Assembly: GCA_036736205.1 (NCBI GenBank)
Contig: DAINMX010000036.1
Location: 1-39,072, forward strand
Reading direction: 5' to 3'
Length of the DNA stretch: 39,072 bases
From: XYA12-FULL-58-9 sp001798605
GTDB lineage: Bacteria; Myxococcota; XYA12-FULL-58-9
The first letter of the stretch is position 1. Each line of letters starts with the position of its first letter. Of this stretch, positions 6,722-15,095 are shown piece after piece. The notes under the pieces were generated by a model, which had not been told where the DNA came from, did no database searches, and saw only the letters and a program-made list of their open reading frames with translations. The position numbers and the translations under genes are program-made.

Positions 6722-7600
6722 TTAGCCCCACCAAAATTTGAGCCATTTCTCGGGGTAGCTATCTGGAAATTCACTACACATTTCTTCCACCACGGGTCTA
6801 CACCTCGTGAGCAGAAGATCGCGTACCTCCTCGGGCATTACCCCTTCCTTGGACACGTACACCTTCTTTTCAATCGTTGGAGAGTCTGGAAAGTCTCCCG
6901 GCAGACCACAAAATTTGCGAATCTCGGAAAACAAATCTCGTGGTTCGATAGCTACCCTGTCGAAGAAACTCACGTAGAGCCTTTCTGCACCAAATATCTT
7001 GCGCCACACCCGCAATCTTGGAACAATGTTTGGCAGCCAAAGGTTCAAAATCTCTTTCAAGCCAGGATGTTCGGGTGTGATGTTTTTTGAATTTTTCATG
7101 AAAAAATATTTAAAATTAGACCACACCCAAGAAACCGGATCTCTCTGAAGAGTAATAACCTTCCCGCATAGGGGATTCTCACACATCAGTCGAATATTGT
7201 CTTCACTCGCCCAGAAAAAATATGCAGGGCTAACGTCGATGGTAATTTTACCACGTTGAAAGTGCCGGTTATACAGGTTTGTGTAGTGACTTGGTGTTCT
7301 TCTCCCCAACAGACTGTTCCAGCACCACAAATATGTTTCACATCCACGTTGTTGGATTAGCCGTCTGGAGTAGAAGAGAAGGGCCATGCACTGCAAATGG
7401 AACAAATGGTCATTTAGCAATAGACCGAGTAATTTCTTGGCATGGATGAGGAAGTTGACTTCCCTGTTCACTGGGTCCTTCCAATACTCAAATTCCTTCG
7501 TGGCTGGGCACCAAAAGTCTTCGTTTTCTGTTAGAACTTGATACAACCAAGTAGTAGCCGTTTTTGCAGGGCCAATGATGTAGATGTGACCATGGGTCAT
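6722..7600 (-). CDS. PAPS-dependent sulfotransferase
   Basis: Predicted to transfer sulfate from 3'-phosphoadenosine-5'-phosphosulfate to an acceptor, possibly a glycan or lipid; the acceptor is unknown. Of 292 residues, the 5'-phosphosulfate loop GPAKTATTWLYQVL lies at about 9-22 and the 3'-phosphate motif LQRDPVSWVWSNFK at about 155-168. No signal peptide is seen, so it is cytosolic or acts at the inner membrane. Frame-compatible starts exist at 7633 and further upstream; 7600 is preferred because it places the P-loop at the usual distance and follows AAAGGG. Base use is much richer in A and T than the flanking genes, and an IS remnant adjoins it, suggesting horizontal gain. Confidence 0.83.
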   Translation of the reverse strand: MTHGHIYIIGPAKTATTWLYQVLTENEDFWCPATKEFEYWKDPVNREVNFLIHAKKLLGLLLNDHLFHLQCMALLFYSRRLIQQRGCETYLWCWNSLLGRRTPSHYTNLYNRHFQRGKITIDVSPAYFFWASEDNIRLMCENPLCGKVITLQRDPVSWVWSNFKYFFMKNSKNITPEHPGLKEILNLWLPNIVPRLRVWRKIFGAERLYVSFFDRVAIEPRDLFSEIRKFCGLPGDFPDSPTIEKKVYVSKEGVMPEEVRDLLLTRCRPVVEEMCSEFPDSYPEKWLKFWWG

Positions 7601-8020
7601 GAAACAAACCCTTTCTTCGGAGAAGTTCCCCATGCCGCCGTTATGGCGGCTCCACGAGCCATGAAACTGGTAGTTTCTTGATAGATCTAAAGAGACTGGT
7701 TGACGCACCACCTCTACGAAATCCAAAACCGCCTAGTGTATCAAGGCGAGGCACAAAATTTCTTATACTGCAATTCAGACAGTGAAAGATACTGTCGAGA
7801 TTTGGGCGGGTGTGATCGCTCGGCCTTGGTACGGCCCCGTTTGCCGGGTGACGGCAGCTACCGGCGTTGAGCGGCCTGGCCGGAAACGTCGGGCGGTGGC
7901 CCACTGGCGGACGTGAATGCGTGGCGTCCCAGGCGGGAGTTCGGCTGCGAGCAGGCGCCGGCGGGGCGCGGCGCGAGGCGCCGCCGGTTCCGGCGCATAT
8001 GGGGCGTCGCCTACGCTGCG
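7601..8020. other. Boundary region between sulfotransferase and IS remnant
   Basis: About 420 bases without a supported gene. The part below about 7800 is AT-rich like the sulfotransferase and presumably holds its promoter. The part above about 7850 is extremely GC-rich (7950-7990 is almost pure G and C) and continues the transposase frame as low-complexity sequence. The compositional break near 7800 probably marks a recombination joint. Confidence 0.55.
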
Positions 8021-8483
8021 GCGACAAGCGGTCCAGTTGCCCCCAAGAGTGATTGAGCAAGAGGACCCGGAGCGCCAGCAGACGTCGCGCTCCGGCTTCG
8101 CTCCAGCGCATGCCGGCTTGCCGCAATCTCGCGTGCACGACCTGCTTGTGAGAGCTCTCGACGGCACCGCTGCCGATGCCATAGCCCTTGCGCAGGTACT
8201 CGTCATAGCGCATGCGGGTGGCATTGTCGGTGTAGTACTTTACGAGAGCGTCGAGAGCTTTCTGCACGTTCTGGTTCGCTGTCTTCAGGCCGCGCAGCTG
8301 TGCCGTGACTTGTGCCACTTTGCCGGCGCGCAGGTTGGCCGCAAGCCGCTCGATGAAGTGGTCGGCTCGGGCGGAGCCCTCACCGAAGTGCAGGCGTGCG
8401 AACTCCCAGGCTTTCTCGACAGCGAGCCCCGCTTCCGTTCGAACCACTCCTTGATCGACTCGACCAGTTCCATACCCCGACAC
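8021..8483 (-). pseudogene. ISKra4-type transposase remnant (C-terminal part)
   Basis: The minus-strand frame encodes about 150 residues resembling the C-terminal part of ISKra4-family transposases: KAWEFARLHFGEGSA, then a YYTDNATRMRYDEYLRKG block and GYGIGSGAVESSHKQVV, and ending near NHSWGQLDRL. The N-terminal two thirds expected in an intact transposase are missing, and the frame runs on into low-complexity Arg/Pro-rich sequence with no family likeness down to 7641. A perfect 6-bp inverted repeat CCGACA/TGTCGG lies at the truncated end (8477-8495). The element is judged dead. Family assignment is from motif memory only. Confidence 0.65.
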
Positions 8484-8586
8484 TGATCCTGTCGGAGGAA
8501 AATGTCACCGATTTATTTTGAATGCTGCCTTATGCTGTTTGCCGGCCGCTGGGCTCAATGTTGTGCCGCCTGTGATCCATCGAGGG

Positions 8587-9390
8587 TCAATCTTTGGGTT
8601 TCGCCGTGACGCGGCTTTGTCGTGGCAGGTCATCGCGGGCAACAATCACAGTGATGTTGTCGTTTCCCCCCGCACTCAGTGCGGCGGCAATCAACGCCTC
8701 GGCTGCTGCGTGAGGATCGGCACCCTTGGCTCCGAGGATGGCAGCGATCGCACTGTCACGTACCAAATCCGTGAGACCATCCGAGCACAGAAGATAAACA
8801 TCGCCAGTCCGCGCGGGCAACCGTGCCACAACGGGAGTCATCGCTGGATCGAGACCAACCGCCTGGGTGAGAATGTGGCCGAGTTGCATGAACTCCGGTG
8901 CATCGGGATCTATTTCGCCCCGGTCCAACAAAGCCTGCACCACAGTATGATCGCGCGTCAATTGTTCGATTTCACCGTCACGGAATCGATAGATCCGGGA
9001 ATCCCCCACATGGGCAATGTGCACCCAGCGTTTGCCCAACCACAAACAAACGATGGTGGTTCCCATTCCCGCCGTCCCCTCAGGGGCGGTCGACCGTTCG
9101 AGTATGGCTCGATTCGCCGCAACAATTGCCGCAGCCAGTTTGTCGCCCCGGTCACGGGGCCGACCGGGCACTTGCTTTTTCGTAACATATGCCATCGCCG
9201 TATCGACAGCGATCTGCGAGGCGAGGTTGCCATCAGGGTGGCCTCCCATGCCGTCGGCAAGAATGTACACGCCCTTTTGGAGATCTGCGGCGGCGAGATC
9301 CTCGTTACGTTCCCGCACCCTACCCACGTCAGTCAGAACCGCACAAGATGGCGAATTCTGTCCGGTAGGAGTTGTTTCGAGTGTCTCCAC
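8587..9390 (-). CDS. PP2C-type Ser/Thr protein phosphatase (Stp1/PrpC-like)
   Basis: Metal-dependent phosphatase that reverses Hanks-type kinase signalling. In about 267 residues all PP2C motifs appear in order: DVGRVRERNED (about 25-35), ADGMGGHPDGN, GMGTTIV, HVGDSRIYR, LTRDHT, CSDGLTD, and GGNDNITVIV near the end, so the metal-binding aspartates are intact. No membrane segment is visible. The frame is open upstream to 9696, but the GTG at 9390 follows GGAG at 5 bases and gives the usual length. It is divergent from the FHA gene, and a receiver-kinase lies 9 kb away, suggesting a phospho-signalling module. Confidence 0.9.
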   Translation of the reverse strand: METLETTPTGQNSPSCAVLTDVGRVRERNEDLAAADLQKGVYILADGMGGHPDGNLASQIAVDTAMAYVTKKQVPGRPRDRGDKLAAAIVAANRAILERSTAPEGTAGMGTTIVCLWLGKRWVHIAHVGDSRIYRFRDGEIEQLTRDHTVVQALLDRGEIDPDAPEFMQLGHILTQAVGLDPAMTPVVARLPARTGDVYLLCSDGLTDLVRDSAIAAILGAKGADPHAAAEALIAAALSAGGNDNITVIVARDDLPRQSRVTAKPKD

Positions 9391-9559
9391 CAATGCTCCG
9401 ATTGATATGACATATTCCACACCCAGGAGACGATGTCGAGGCGTTCCACAGCAAAGAGTTGTGCACATCAATATAGACAGTAGTTGTGTTCTCCCCGCAC
9501 CCTCTTGTACCCTCGGGCCGAACGAAAGGTTGAGCCACAAACGGCAAAGGGATCGAACC
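9391..9559. promoter_or_regulatory. Divergent promoter region between PP2C and FHA genes
   Basis: A 169-base gap between divergently transcribed genes that must drive both. No boxes match consensus well enough to name. An extended upstream frame of the phosphatase crosses it, but that extension lacks family likeness. Confidence 0.4.
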
Positions 9560-10009
9560 ATGCCACAACGCGCTGTATTGACTGTGACCCGCGGCCCCAA
9601 CCAGGACGACGCGATTAGTTTGGATACCGGATCATGCCGGCTCATTGGCAGACATCTCTCCGACAACGAAACCGTCATGATCGACCGCGATGGCAACCGT
9701 CTCCTTGACGGTCAGGCTGCCCGGATCCTCACCAGCCATCTCAAAGACCGCGCCCCTGCCACCGGCGTCTCTCCCGTCGAGGGCTTCAGCGTCAACGCCT
9801 TTGAACGCGGTCCTGACGTCATTCTCGCCGACGACTCGATCTCACGCGCCCATGCAATGATCTTTCTGGACACCAATGGGCTGGGGGTCATTGATCTCGC
9901 GAGCACCAACGGCACATTCATCAACAATGATCGCATTGGCAGCGCCCTCGCGAAAGATGGTGATGTCCTGACGATCGGTAGTTCTGAACTGGGACTTCAA
10001 ATCAAGTAA
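9560..10009 (+). CDS. FHA domain protein
   Basis: FHA domains bind phosphothreonine on kinase substrates. The 149 residues carry the GR of strand 3 (about 30-31), the phosphopeptide-contacting SRAHAMIFL (95-103), and the LASTNGTFINN motif (113-123). The GR to SRAH distance is about 64 residues, roughly 45 more than normal, so a charged insertion containing SHLKDRAPATG splits the domain. The ATG at 9560 has AAAGGGA upstream. No membrane segment. It is divergent from a PP2C phosphatase and convergent with the PATAN regulator, ending only 18 bases from that gene, and probably reads out kinase activity. Confidence 0.87.
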   Translation: MPQRAVLTVTRGPNQDDAISLDTGSCRLIGRHLSDNETVMIDRDGNRLLDGQAARILTSHLKDRAPATGVSPVEGFSVNAFERGPDVILADDSISRAHAMIFLDTNGLGVIDLASTNGTFINNDRIGSALAKDGDVLTIGSSELGLQIK

Positions 10010-10027
10010 CACTTGCCCTCATGGGCC

Positions 10028-11542
10028 TCAAAGGCTCACACCGCGCAGGTCCATACCTACAACCTGTGCAAACAGAGTCGAGAGCACCTCTCCAATTGAC
10101 CGATCACCGAGTTCACTTACGTCAAGCACCACCCGCTTGTTTGTGCCACCTTCCATCAGTGGGATCGGCTCCCCCGGGCGTCGCACCCACAGGAGTGGCG
10201 CCCGCCGCTCGGATTCCAACAGCGCCAATGGCATCTTGACGCTCTCGAGGTCGGCGGTACCAAGAACGATTGCAGCGACGGTGCCAGCAGACAATCCAAA
10301 CGCGAGAGGCAACAACCGCTCATCACTCGCGATGGCGAAAAAATCTACAGCCATGGTCGAATCGAGGCGAAGGGTCCCAATTGCCCCCAACGGCAATCGA
10401 TGCAAGCGTTCGAGATCGCCGGCGGAGAAGTTATGAAGTCGTGACAACGCCACACCGAATTGCCATATGTCCTCAGCGCGAGCGGCGAGGACCGCAATCT
10501 TTGGCGCATTCAGAAACACCGGAGGCAGTCCGGCCCGTCGCAGCCTACTGCGCAACGCCAACAACCCCTCTTGAGTCATCACCGATTCGGCGGAAGTCGG
10601 CGCAATTCCCTCGACGGCGCGCAACAGCCCGGCATCAATGAGTGATTTCAGCGCCACACACACGGCCATGTCAGTTGCACCAGCACGGTCGATGAGCTCA
10701 CCCACTCTGGGATAGAATTCCGCGAGCTGATAAATCTCCGCCGTCACGGGGTGTAACCCCTCTGGCAAGCCTTCCGGCGGCACGAGCCGTTCGAGAAGAT
10801 CTCGTGGGTTCGGTATCGAGTCGGCTATCCGGCAGAGTTCATCACCTTGACGCATGCCTTCCATCAGAAGACTGTCGGTCGAACTCGAAATGCTCACCCT
10901 GGAAGCCCGACTCGACGGAACAAAAGTGAATCGACCACCGGACCACATGAGCAGCCTAAACAGCGCCTTCTGCCCACGGGTAACACCCACACAAGCCTCC
11001 TCAATGCGTCCATCGTGAAGGTAGACCTCCGCTTCTTCTCCGGGCCGGCCACGGGAAAGCCTGACACAGCCGGTGCGCCGATTGACCGAAAACACCTGCA
11101 ACAGATCGACCATCGAGATGTGATCGAGGCTGCCGCTGACCGCACCCTCCTCGTGGCCCACTTGTTTCGCGGTCTCTGCCTTGCGCAACACCGCAGCAAC
11201 GTACGAACGCACCTCATCGAGATTGAGGGGTTTGATCAGAACCCCCTGCAGGAAACTCGGTGCCAAGCTATCCGAAGCAATTGGCTCATCGGACAAGATG
11301 ATCAGCGGTACATCCTCAGTGCGCGGATTCGTGCGCAGTATCCGCAGGAACTGGCCCGCAGAAATCAACGGTGTTCCTCGATAGAAAATCACCAGATCGG
11401 GGTACTTGAGAACGCTCAACTCCAACGCCTTGGACCCATCTCTCGCCAAGAGAATCTCGTAATCAGCACCGAGCCCGTCACGCAGTTGCTTGAGGGTCCC
11501 CTTATCAGGGTCGGCAATGAGAATGGTTTTCTTTTCTGCCAT
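10028..11542 (-). CDS. Pseudo-receiver and PATAN (DUF4388) regulatory protein
   Basis: 504 residues. Residues 5-125 have a receiver fold (TILIADPDKGT start, LIKPLN near the end), but the phospho-acceptor Asp in the PDLVIFY strand is Tyr54, so it probably cannot be phosphorylated. A PATAN/DUF4388 domain follows at about 135-235 (GSLDHISMVDLLQVF, TGCVRL, YLHDGRIEEA). About 250-330 looks helical, and 340-500 is an alpha/beta domain I cannot assign (LRLDSTMAVDFFAIASDERL). No DNA-binding motif is seen. Its ATG directly abuts the stop of the barrel gene, making it the last gene of a dapF-regulator-barrel-PATAN unit. PATAN proteins are often partners of small GTPases and chemosensory systems in myxobacteria. 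Confidence 0.82.
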   Translation of the reverse strand: MAEKKTILIADPDKGTLKQLRDGLGADYEILLARDGSKALELSVLKYPDLVIFYRGTPLISAGQFLRILRTNPRTEDVPLIILSDEPIASDSLAPSFLQGVLIKPLNLDEVRSYVAAVLRKAETAKQVGHEEGAVSGSLDHISMVDLLQVFSVNRRTGCVRLSRGRPGEEAEVYLHDGRIEEACVGVTRGQKALFRLLMWSGGRFTFVPSSRASRVSISSSTDSLLMEGMRQGDELCRIADSIPNPRDLLERLVPPEGLPEGLHPVTAEIYQLAEFYPRVGELIDRAGATDMAVCVALKSLIDAGLLRAVEGIAPTSAESVMTQEGLLALRSRLRRAGLPPVFLNAPKIAVLAARAEDIWQFGVALSRLHNFSAGDLERLHRLPLGAIGTLRLDSTMAVDFFAIASDERLLPLAFGLSAGTVAAIVLGTADLESVKMPLALLESERRAPLLWVRRPGEPIPLMEGGTNKRVVLDVSELGDRSIGEVLSTLFAQVVGMDLRGVSL

Positions 11543-12274
11543 CTACAACCCCAACCTCAGAGTGAACGTCATCCTCAGCAGAACAACGTGCTCCCGAGCA
11601 GTGCGCACATCACGGTTCGGAATGGTATCGCTGATCTCCTGATCCCAGGAACGGGTGTATGACAACGCCATCTCTGCCTGCGACGACATCCACTTGGAGA
11701 GTTCAAATCGCATGCCGGCACGAATCGTCGCTAGCCAACCCAAAGAACGTCCATCGTGAGTACTCTCACAACCGACCTCACTGCAGTCGCCAGCTTTAGC
11801 TGCTTCACCTCCCTCGAGAAAGCTGAGACTGTCGTCAAAGCGGAAATCGAATCCTGAAAAGCTTATGCCGAGGTCGCCGCCAACGTACGGTGCCCATTGG
11901 CGTAGCATTTCGCGAAAGTACCATGCGGCCCCCGCCCCCGCCTCGAGCTGCAGCCACTCGGCGTCTTGCACTGACGCTGGGTCCGCATGCTCGCCTGTGG
12001 CCACGTTGTCAACGTAGCGAACGCGGGCCTGCCCTCCGTAGGTCCGACCACTCGCTCCGTAGGCGCGAAGGGTCAATCGTGGAGTTACCTCCCAGGCCAC
12101 ACCCATACCGAGGTTGTAGCCCCAACCGATTGTGCTCTTGGTCCCGATACCTGTGATCACCCCAACGATGGGCGCTTCGAGGGTCAAGCCCCAACCGTAC
12201 AGGCCAGAGCGTTGCACCTCGCCGCTGATTGCGGTTGCACCAAGCACAGAGGCCATCAAGAGCCCAACCTGCAT
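11543..12274 (-). CDS. Outer-membrane beta-barrel protein, function unknown
   Basis: 243 residues. An N-terminal signal peptide (MQVGLLMASVLGATAISG) is followed by alternating hydrophobic and polar strands rich in Gly and aromatics (YGWGLTLEAPIVGVITGIG, YNLGMGVAWEV, RLTLRAYGASG) and a C-terminus MTFTLRLGL, typical of barrels inserted by the Bam complex. Asp/Glu-rich loops contain two cysteines (GDCSEVGCES), perhaps a disulfide. The ATG at 12274 overlaps the upstream regulator stop (ATGA); the in-frame start at 12343 would lie in that gene and spoil the signal peptide. Coupling to two regulators suggests a sensory or envelope-adaptation role (inference). Confidence 0.82.
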   Translation of the reverse strand: MQVGLLMASVLGATAISGEVQRSGLYGWGLTLEAPIVGVITGIGTKSTIGWGYNLGMGVAWEVTPRLTLRAYGASGRTYGGQARVRYVDNVATGEHADPASVQDAEWLQLEAGAGAAWYFREMLRQWAPYVGGDLGISFSGFDFRFDDSLSFLEGGEAAKAGDCSEVGCESTHDGRSLGWLATIRAGMRFELSKWMSSQAEMALSYTRSWDQEISDTIPNRDVRTAREHVVLLRMTFTLRLGL

Positions 12275-14196
12275 CAGGTGGTTCCCTTCTGCAGGTGGTA
12301 GTTGTCCTGAAGCTTGCCAATGAGGCCTTCGACGAGGGTCCAATCTGCTGTATGAAACCCAAAAGCCCGACCGTCGCCACGATGCTTGGCCAAAAAGCCG
12401 TAGGCCGCGTGCTCGGCGAGCAACAGGACCACTTCATGGTCGTCAAAGCGGCCATCGTCGACTCGCACGCTGGCAGCCTCGGTGGCGCTGCGCAGACGCG
12501 ATGGATGGCCGCTACCAATCACGTAGGTCTTAACGTGGGCCTGTTTGATCGCGCTCAGTTGGTCGGCCAAATCGACGCCGTCTTTGCTCCAGTCGCTCCC
12601 CAAGAACAGCCAGCCGTTCGACGCAGATTGTCGCGCAACCTCGAGGAGCGACTCCTGCCGCACAAGGGCGACGAAACCTGCGGGGAAGACGTTGTGTCGC
12701 GACGTACCACGCCGGTCTTCGGTCGCACTCATCGACGGTGATACCTCGACGAGGTTCCGAGCGTAGGAGGAACCCTCACCGATGAGCAGATCTACGGCCC
12801 CCCAGAAATCGACGTCCTCGAGATGCAAACGGCGAAATACGCTGCGACGTGCCTCTTCCAGACGGCGCGTGCAGGCCGCAAACAACTGATCGACATCGTC
12901 GCCATCGCGCGGAAACGCCGCCGGACCGAAACTCACCGCTATTGGGTGTTGCCGATCGATGTCTGCCAAAAAAGCGTTACGATTGATGGCGTCCCGCGCC
13001 GCACGAGCAAACGTCAGTCCTCCGAGGAAATCGGTCTCAGGCAACAACAAATACATTTCGTCATCAGTGACACGAGCAAGAACGTCGACATCTCGCAGGA
13101 CTGACGAGATGGCCAAGAACACTCGCCGCAGAACCTCGGGAAATACCTCCGAACGAAGCCCTTGGCGCAACGCCGCGAGGTTGTCGATAGAAACCCGCAC
13201 CACGGAAAATGACCGGCGATAACGCCGCGCCTTGTGCAGCTCGCGACCCAGATAGTCAATGAAGAAGGTCATGTTGTAGGCGGAGGTCGATGAGTCCCGC
13301 AGACCTACCCGCTCGAGTTGCCGGAATCGCCGCGCGTGTCCTACTGCTGTTGCAGCGCAGTCGCCCACGACCTTGGAATGCGCAGCGTCGCGGCCGTCGA
13401 ATCCACCGCCGAGCTTCCCGGACAATTGGACAACCCCAACCAGCTTGCCATCACGGGCCAATGGCACCAACATCGCAGCTGAGGGCGATGGCTCACGACG
13501 TACTTGATGCAGGTCCTTGCCAATCGTCACGGGCAAACCACGCAACAACTCCTGCCCGGCTACCGTGCCAACGGGGTCCCAGACCATGGGCAGAGCCGCT
13601 GACTCAACCAAACCGCGATAACCATGCATCGACATCTCTGCAGCGTCATCCCGGGATAACCAGAGAACTGCCCCCTGGGCATTGCAAACATCGCTCAGGG
13701 TTTCCAGCAGGCGCTCGCAAACTGTCTCGAGATCGAGTGATTGCATCACCCCCAAGGCGCGCTGAAACATCTGCTGCACCTCGGCGTAGAGAATGTTCTC
13801 GTGCAAGAGTCGAGCATGCTCATCATAGAGTGTCGCCCGCTCCTGCAGACGGTCGATGACCATCACCAACTCTTCGCGCTCAATCGGTTTGACGAGATAG
13901 TCATACACGCCGAGCCGCATTGCTCGCACCGCAGTGCGTACGTCATCGGTCCCCGTGACCACCAGAATGTCTTGGGCAGGACTCCTCTCGCGCAGCTTTT
14001 CGATAAGCTCTAAACCCGACAATCCGGGCATCACCAGATCGACAACCACCACCTGGTAGCGGTTGGGCGCGAACAATTCGAGCGCTTGTTCGCCGCTGGT
14101 CGAGGTTTCGACCTCGAAGCTGCGCGAGCGCAGGTAGTCGCCATAGACCTGCAAGAAAAACGGATCGTCATCGACGAGGAGGACACCATAGCTCAC
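12274..14196 (-). CDS. Response regulator with REC, GAF, GGDEF-like and C-terminal sensory domains
   Basis: 640 residues, GTG start overlapping the dapF stop. REC at 1-120 is canonical: acidic pair VDDDP, phospho-acceptor in VVVDLVMPG, and Lys in YLVKPI. A GAF-like domain covers about 140-290. Residues 300-450 have a diguanylate-cyclase fold, but the GGDEF signature reads VTDDEM, so cyclase activity is doubtful. The last 160 residues (LFLGSDW, then AEHAAYGFLAKHR and the FHTADWTLVEGLIGKLQ block) resemble the ligand-sensing DICT domain; this is memory-based and moderate. No DNA-binding output is visible. It probably works with the pseudo-receiver PATAN protein two genes downstream. Confidence 0.83.
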   Translation of the reverse strand: MSYGVLLVDDDPFFLQVYGDYLRSRSFEVETSTSGEQALELFAPNRYQVVVVDLVMPGLSGLELIEKLRERSPAQDILVVTGTDDVRTAVRAMRLGVYDYLVKPIEREELVMVIDRLQERATLYDEHARLLHENILYAEVQQMFQRALGVMQSLDLETVCERLLETLSDVCNAQGAVLWLSRDDAAEMSMHGYRGLVESAALPMVWDPVGTVAGQELLRGLPVTIGKDLHQVRREPSPSAAMLVPLARDGKLVGVVQLSGKLGGGFDGRDAAHSKVVGDCAATAVGHARRFRQLERVGLRDSSTSAYNMTFFIDYLGRELHKARRYRRSFSVVRVSIDNLAALRQGLRSEVFPEVLRRVFLAISSVLRDVDVLARVTDDEMYLLLPETDFLGGLTFARAARDAINRNAFLADIDRQHPIAVSFGPAAFPRDGDDVDQLFAACTRRLEEARRSVFRRLHLEDVDFWGAVDLLIGEGSSYARNLVEVSPSMSATEDRRGTSRHNVFPAGFVALVRQESLLEVARQSASNGWLFLGSDWSKDGVDLADQLSAIKQAHVKTYVIGSGHPSRLRSATEAASVRVDDGRFDDHEVVLLLAEHAAYGFLAKHRGDGRAFGFHTADWTLVEGLIGKLQDNYHLQKGTT

Positions 14197-15005
14197 AGTT
14201 CTACCTCACCCGTGAAAACACGTACGGCCTCTCCCTCCTGACGTAACTGCCCCTCGGCGTCAACATCGATCGTCAAGACCCCACCCGGAAGCTCAATCTG
14301 CATGGGTTCTCCAACCGGCCAAACACCGCGGGCTGTGGCTGCTGCGGCGACGGCACAAGCGCCGCTCGCACAAGCGAGTGTGATACCCACCCCGCGTTCG
14401 TGCACCACCACTCGAAATCCCGCGTCGGTCTTGGCCGCAAAGCTGACGTTGGCGCGATGTGGAAACACCGGATGAGTCTCGAGGTCCCTGCCGAACCGAC
14501 GACTCCATGGCTCAAGCTCGGTGTCCTCGACAAACACCACGGCGTGAGGATTTCCTAGCACCAAGCAACGCGCACGAATGACCGTCTCTGCGACCTGAAG
14601 GTCAACATCACCATAGGGGACGTCTGGATGCCGCCACACCGGCGGGCCCATGCCCACTCGAATCCGTTCGGAGGTCATTCGTTCACATTTGTGCACTCCG
14701 GCGCCGTCCCGAAGGACAATGACAGCCCGTTGATCGGCAACCTTGCCTTCGTCATGGAGAAAGCGAGCAACACACCGCAATCCGTTGCCACATGTCTCTG
14801 CCTCCGAGCCATCGGCGTTTTGCACCTGCATCCGTGCGTCAGCTATGACATCTGGCCAGATACTGAGAATCCCGTCCGCCCCCACACCTTGGTGCCGCGC
14901 ACACAACAGGCGCACCACCACCGGGTCCAGCGGGGCCCCACCGGAGAGTCTGTCAACGACGATGAAATCGTTGCCGATACCGTGGTACTTGAAGAATTGC
15001 ACCAT
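14193..15005 (-). CDS. dapF: Diaminopimelate epimerase
   Basis: Converts LL- to meso-diaminopimelate for lysine and peptidoglycan synthesis. The 270 residues match DapF. Both active-site cysteines are present: ETCGNGLRC (about 74-82) and TLACASGACA (about 215-224), plus the substrate-binding HERGVG just before the second. The protein begins MVQFFKYHGIGNDFIVVD, the family N-terminus; the frame is open to 15089 but that part is a spurious extension. The ATG at 15005 has no clear ribosome site. Its stop overlaps the GTG of the downstream regulator, so a core biosynthetic gene heads a signalling operon. The acyl-CoA dehydrogenase ends 90 bases upstream. Confidence 0.95.
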   Translation of the reverse strand: MVQFFKYHGIGNDFIVVDRLSGGAPLDPVVVRLLCARHQGVGADGILSIWPDVIADARMQVQNADGSEAETCGNGLRCVARFLHDEGKVADQRAVIVLRDGAGVHKCERMTSERIRVGMGPPVWRHPDVPYGDVDLQVAETVIRARCLVLGNPHAVVFVEDTELEPWSRRFGRDLETHPVFPHRANVSFAAKTDAGFRVVVHERGVGITLACASGACAVAAAATARGVWPVGEPMQIELPGGVLTIDVDAEGQLRQEGEAVRVFTGEVEL

Positions 15006-15095
15006 CACGAGTGTCGCAGAACCCGCGGTTGATGACAAACAAACAGAAAGGAGGAAGAGCGCACAACGCCCGCCCCACCGGGCGGGCATGCCAGA

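Noticed and set aside
8477..8495. CCGACA/TGTCGG inverted repeat as the IS terminal repeat
   Set aside because: Only 6 bp, no matching copy found at the other side of the transposase remnant, and no target duplication visible.
12229..12741. 170-residue plus-strand frame opposite the regulator gene
   Set aside because: Antisense shadow of a gene with clear domains; no independent support.
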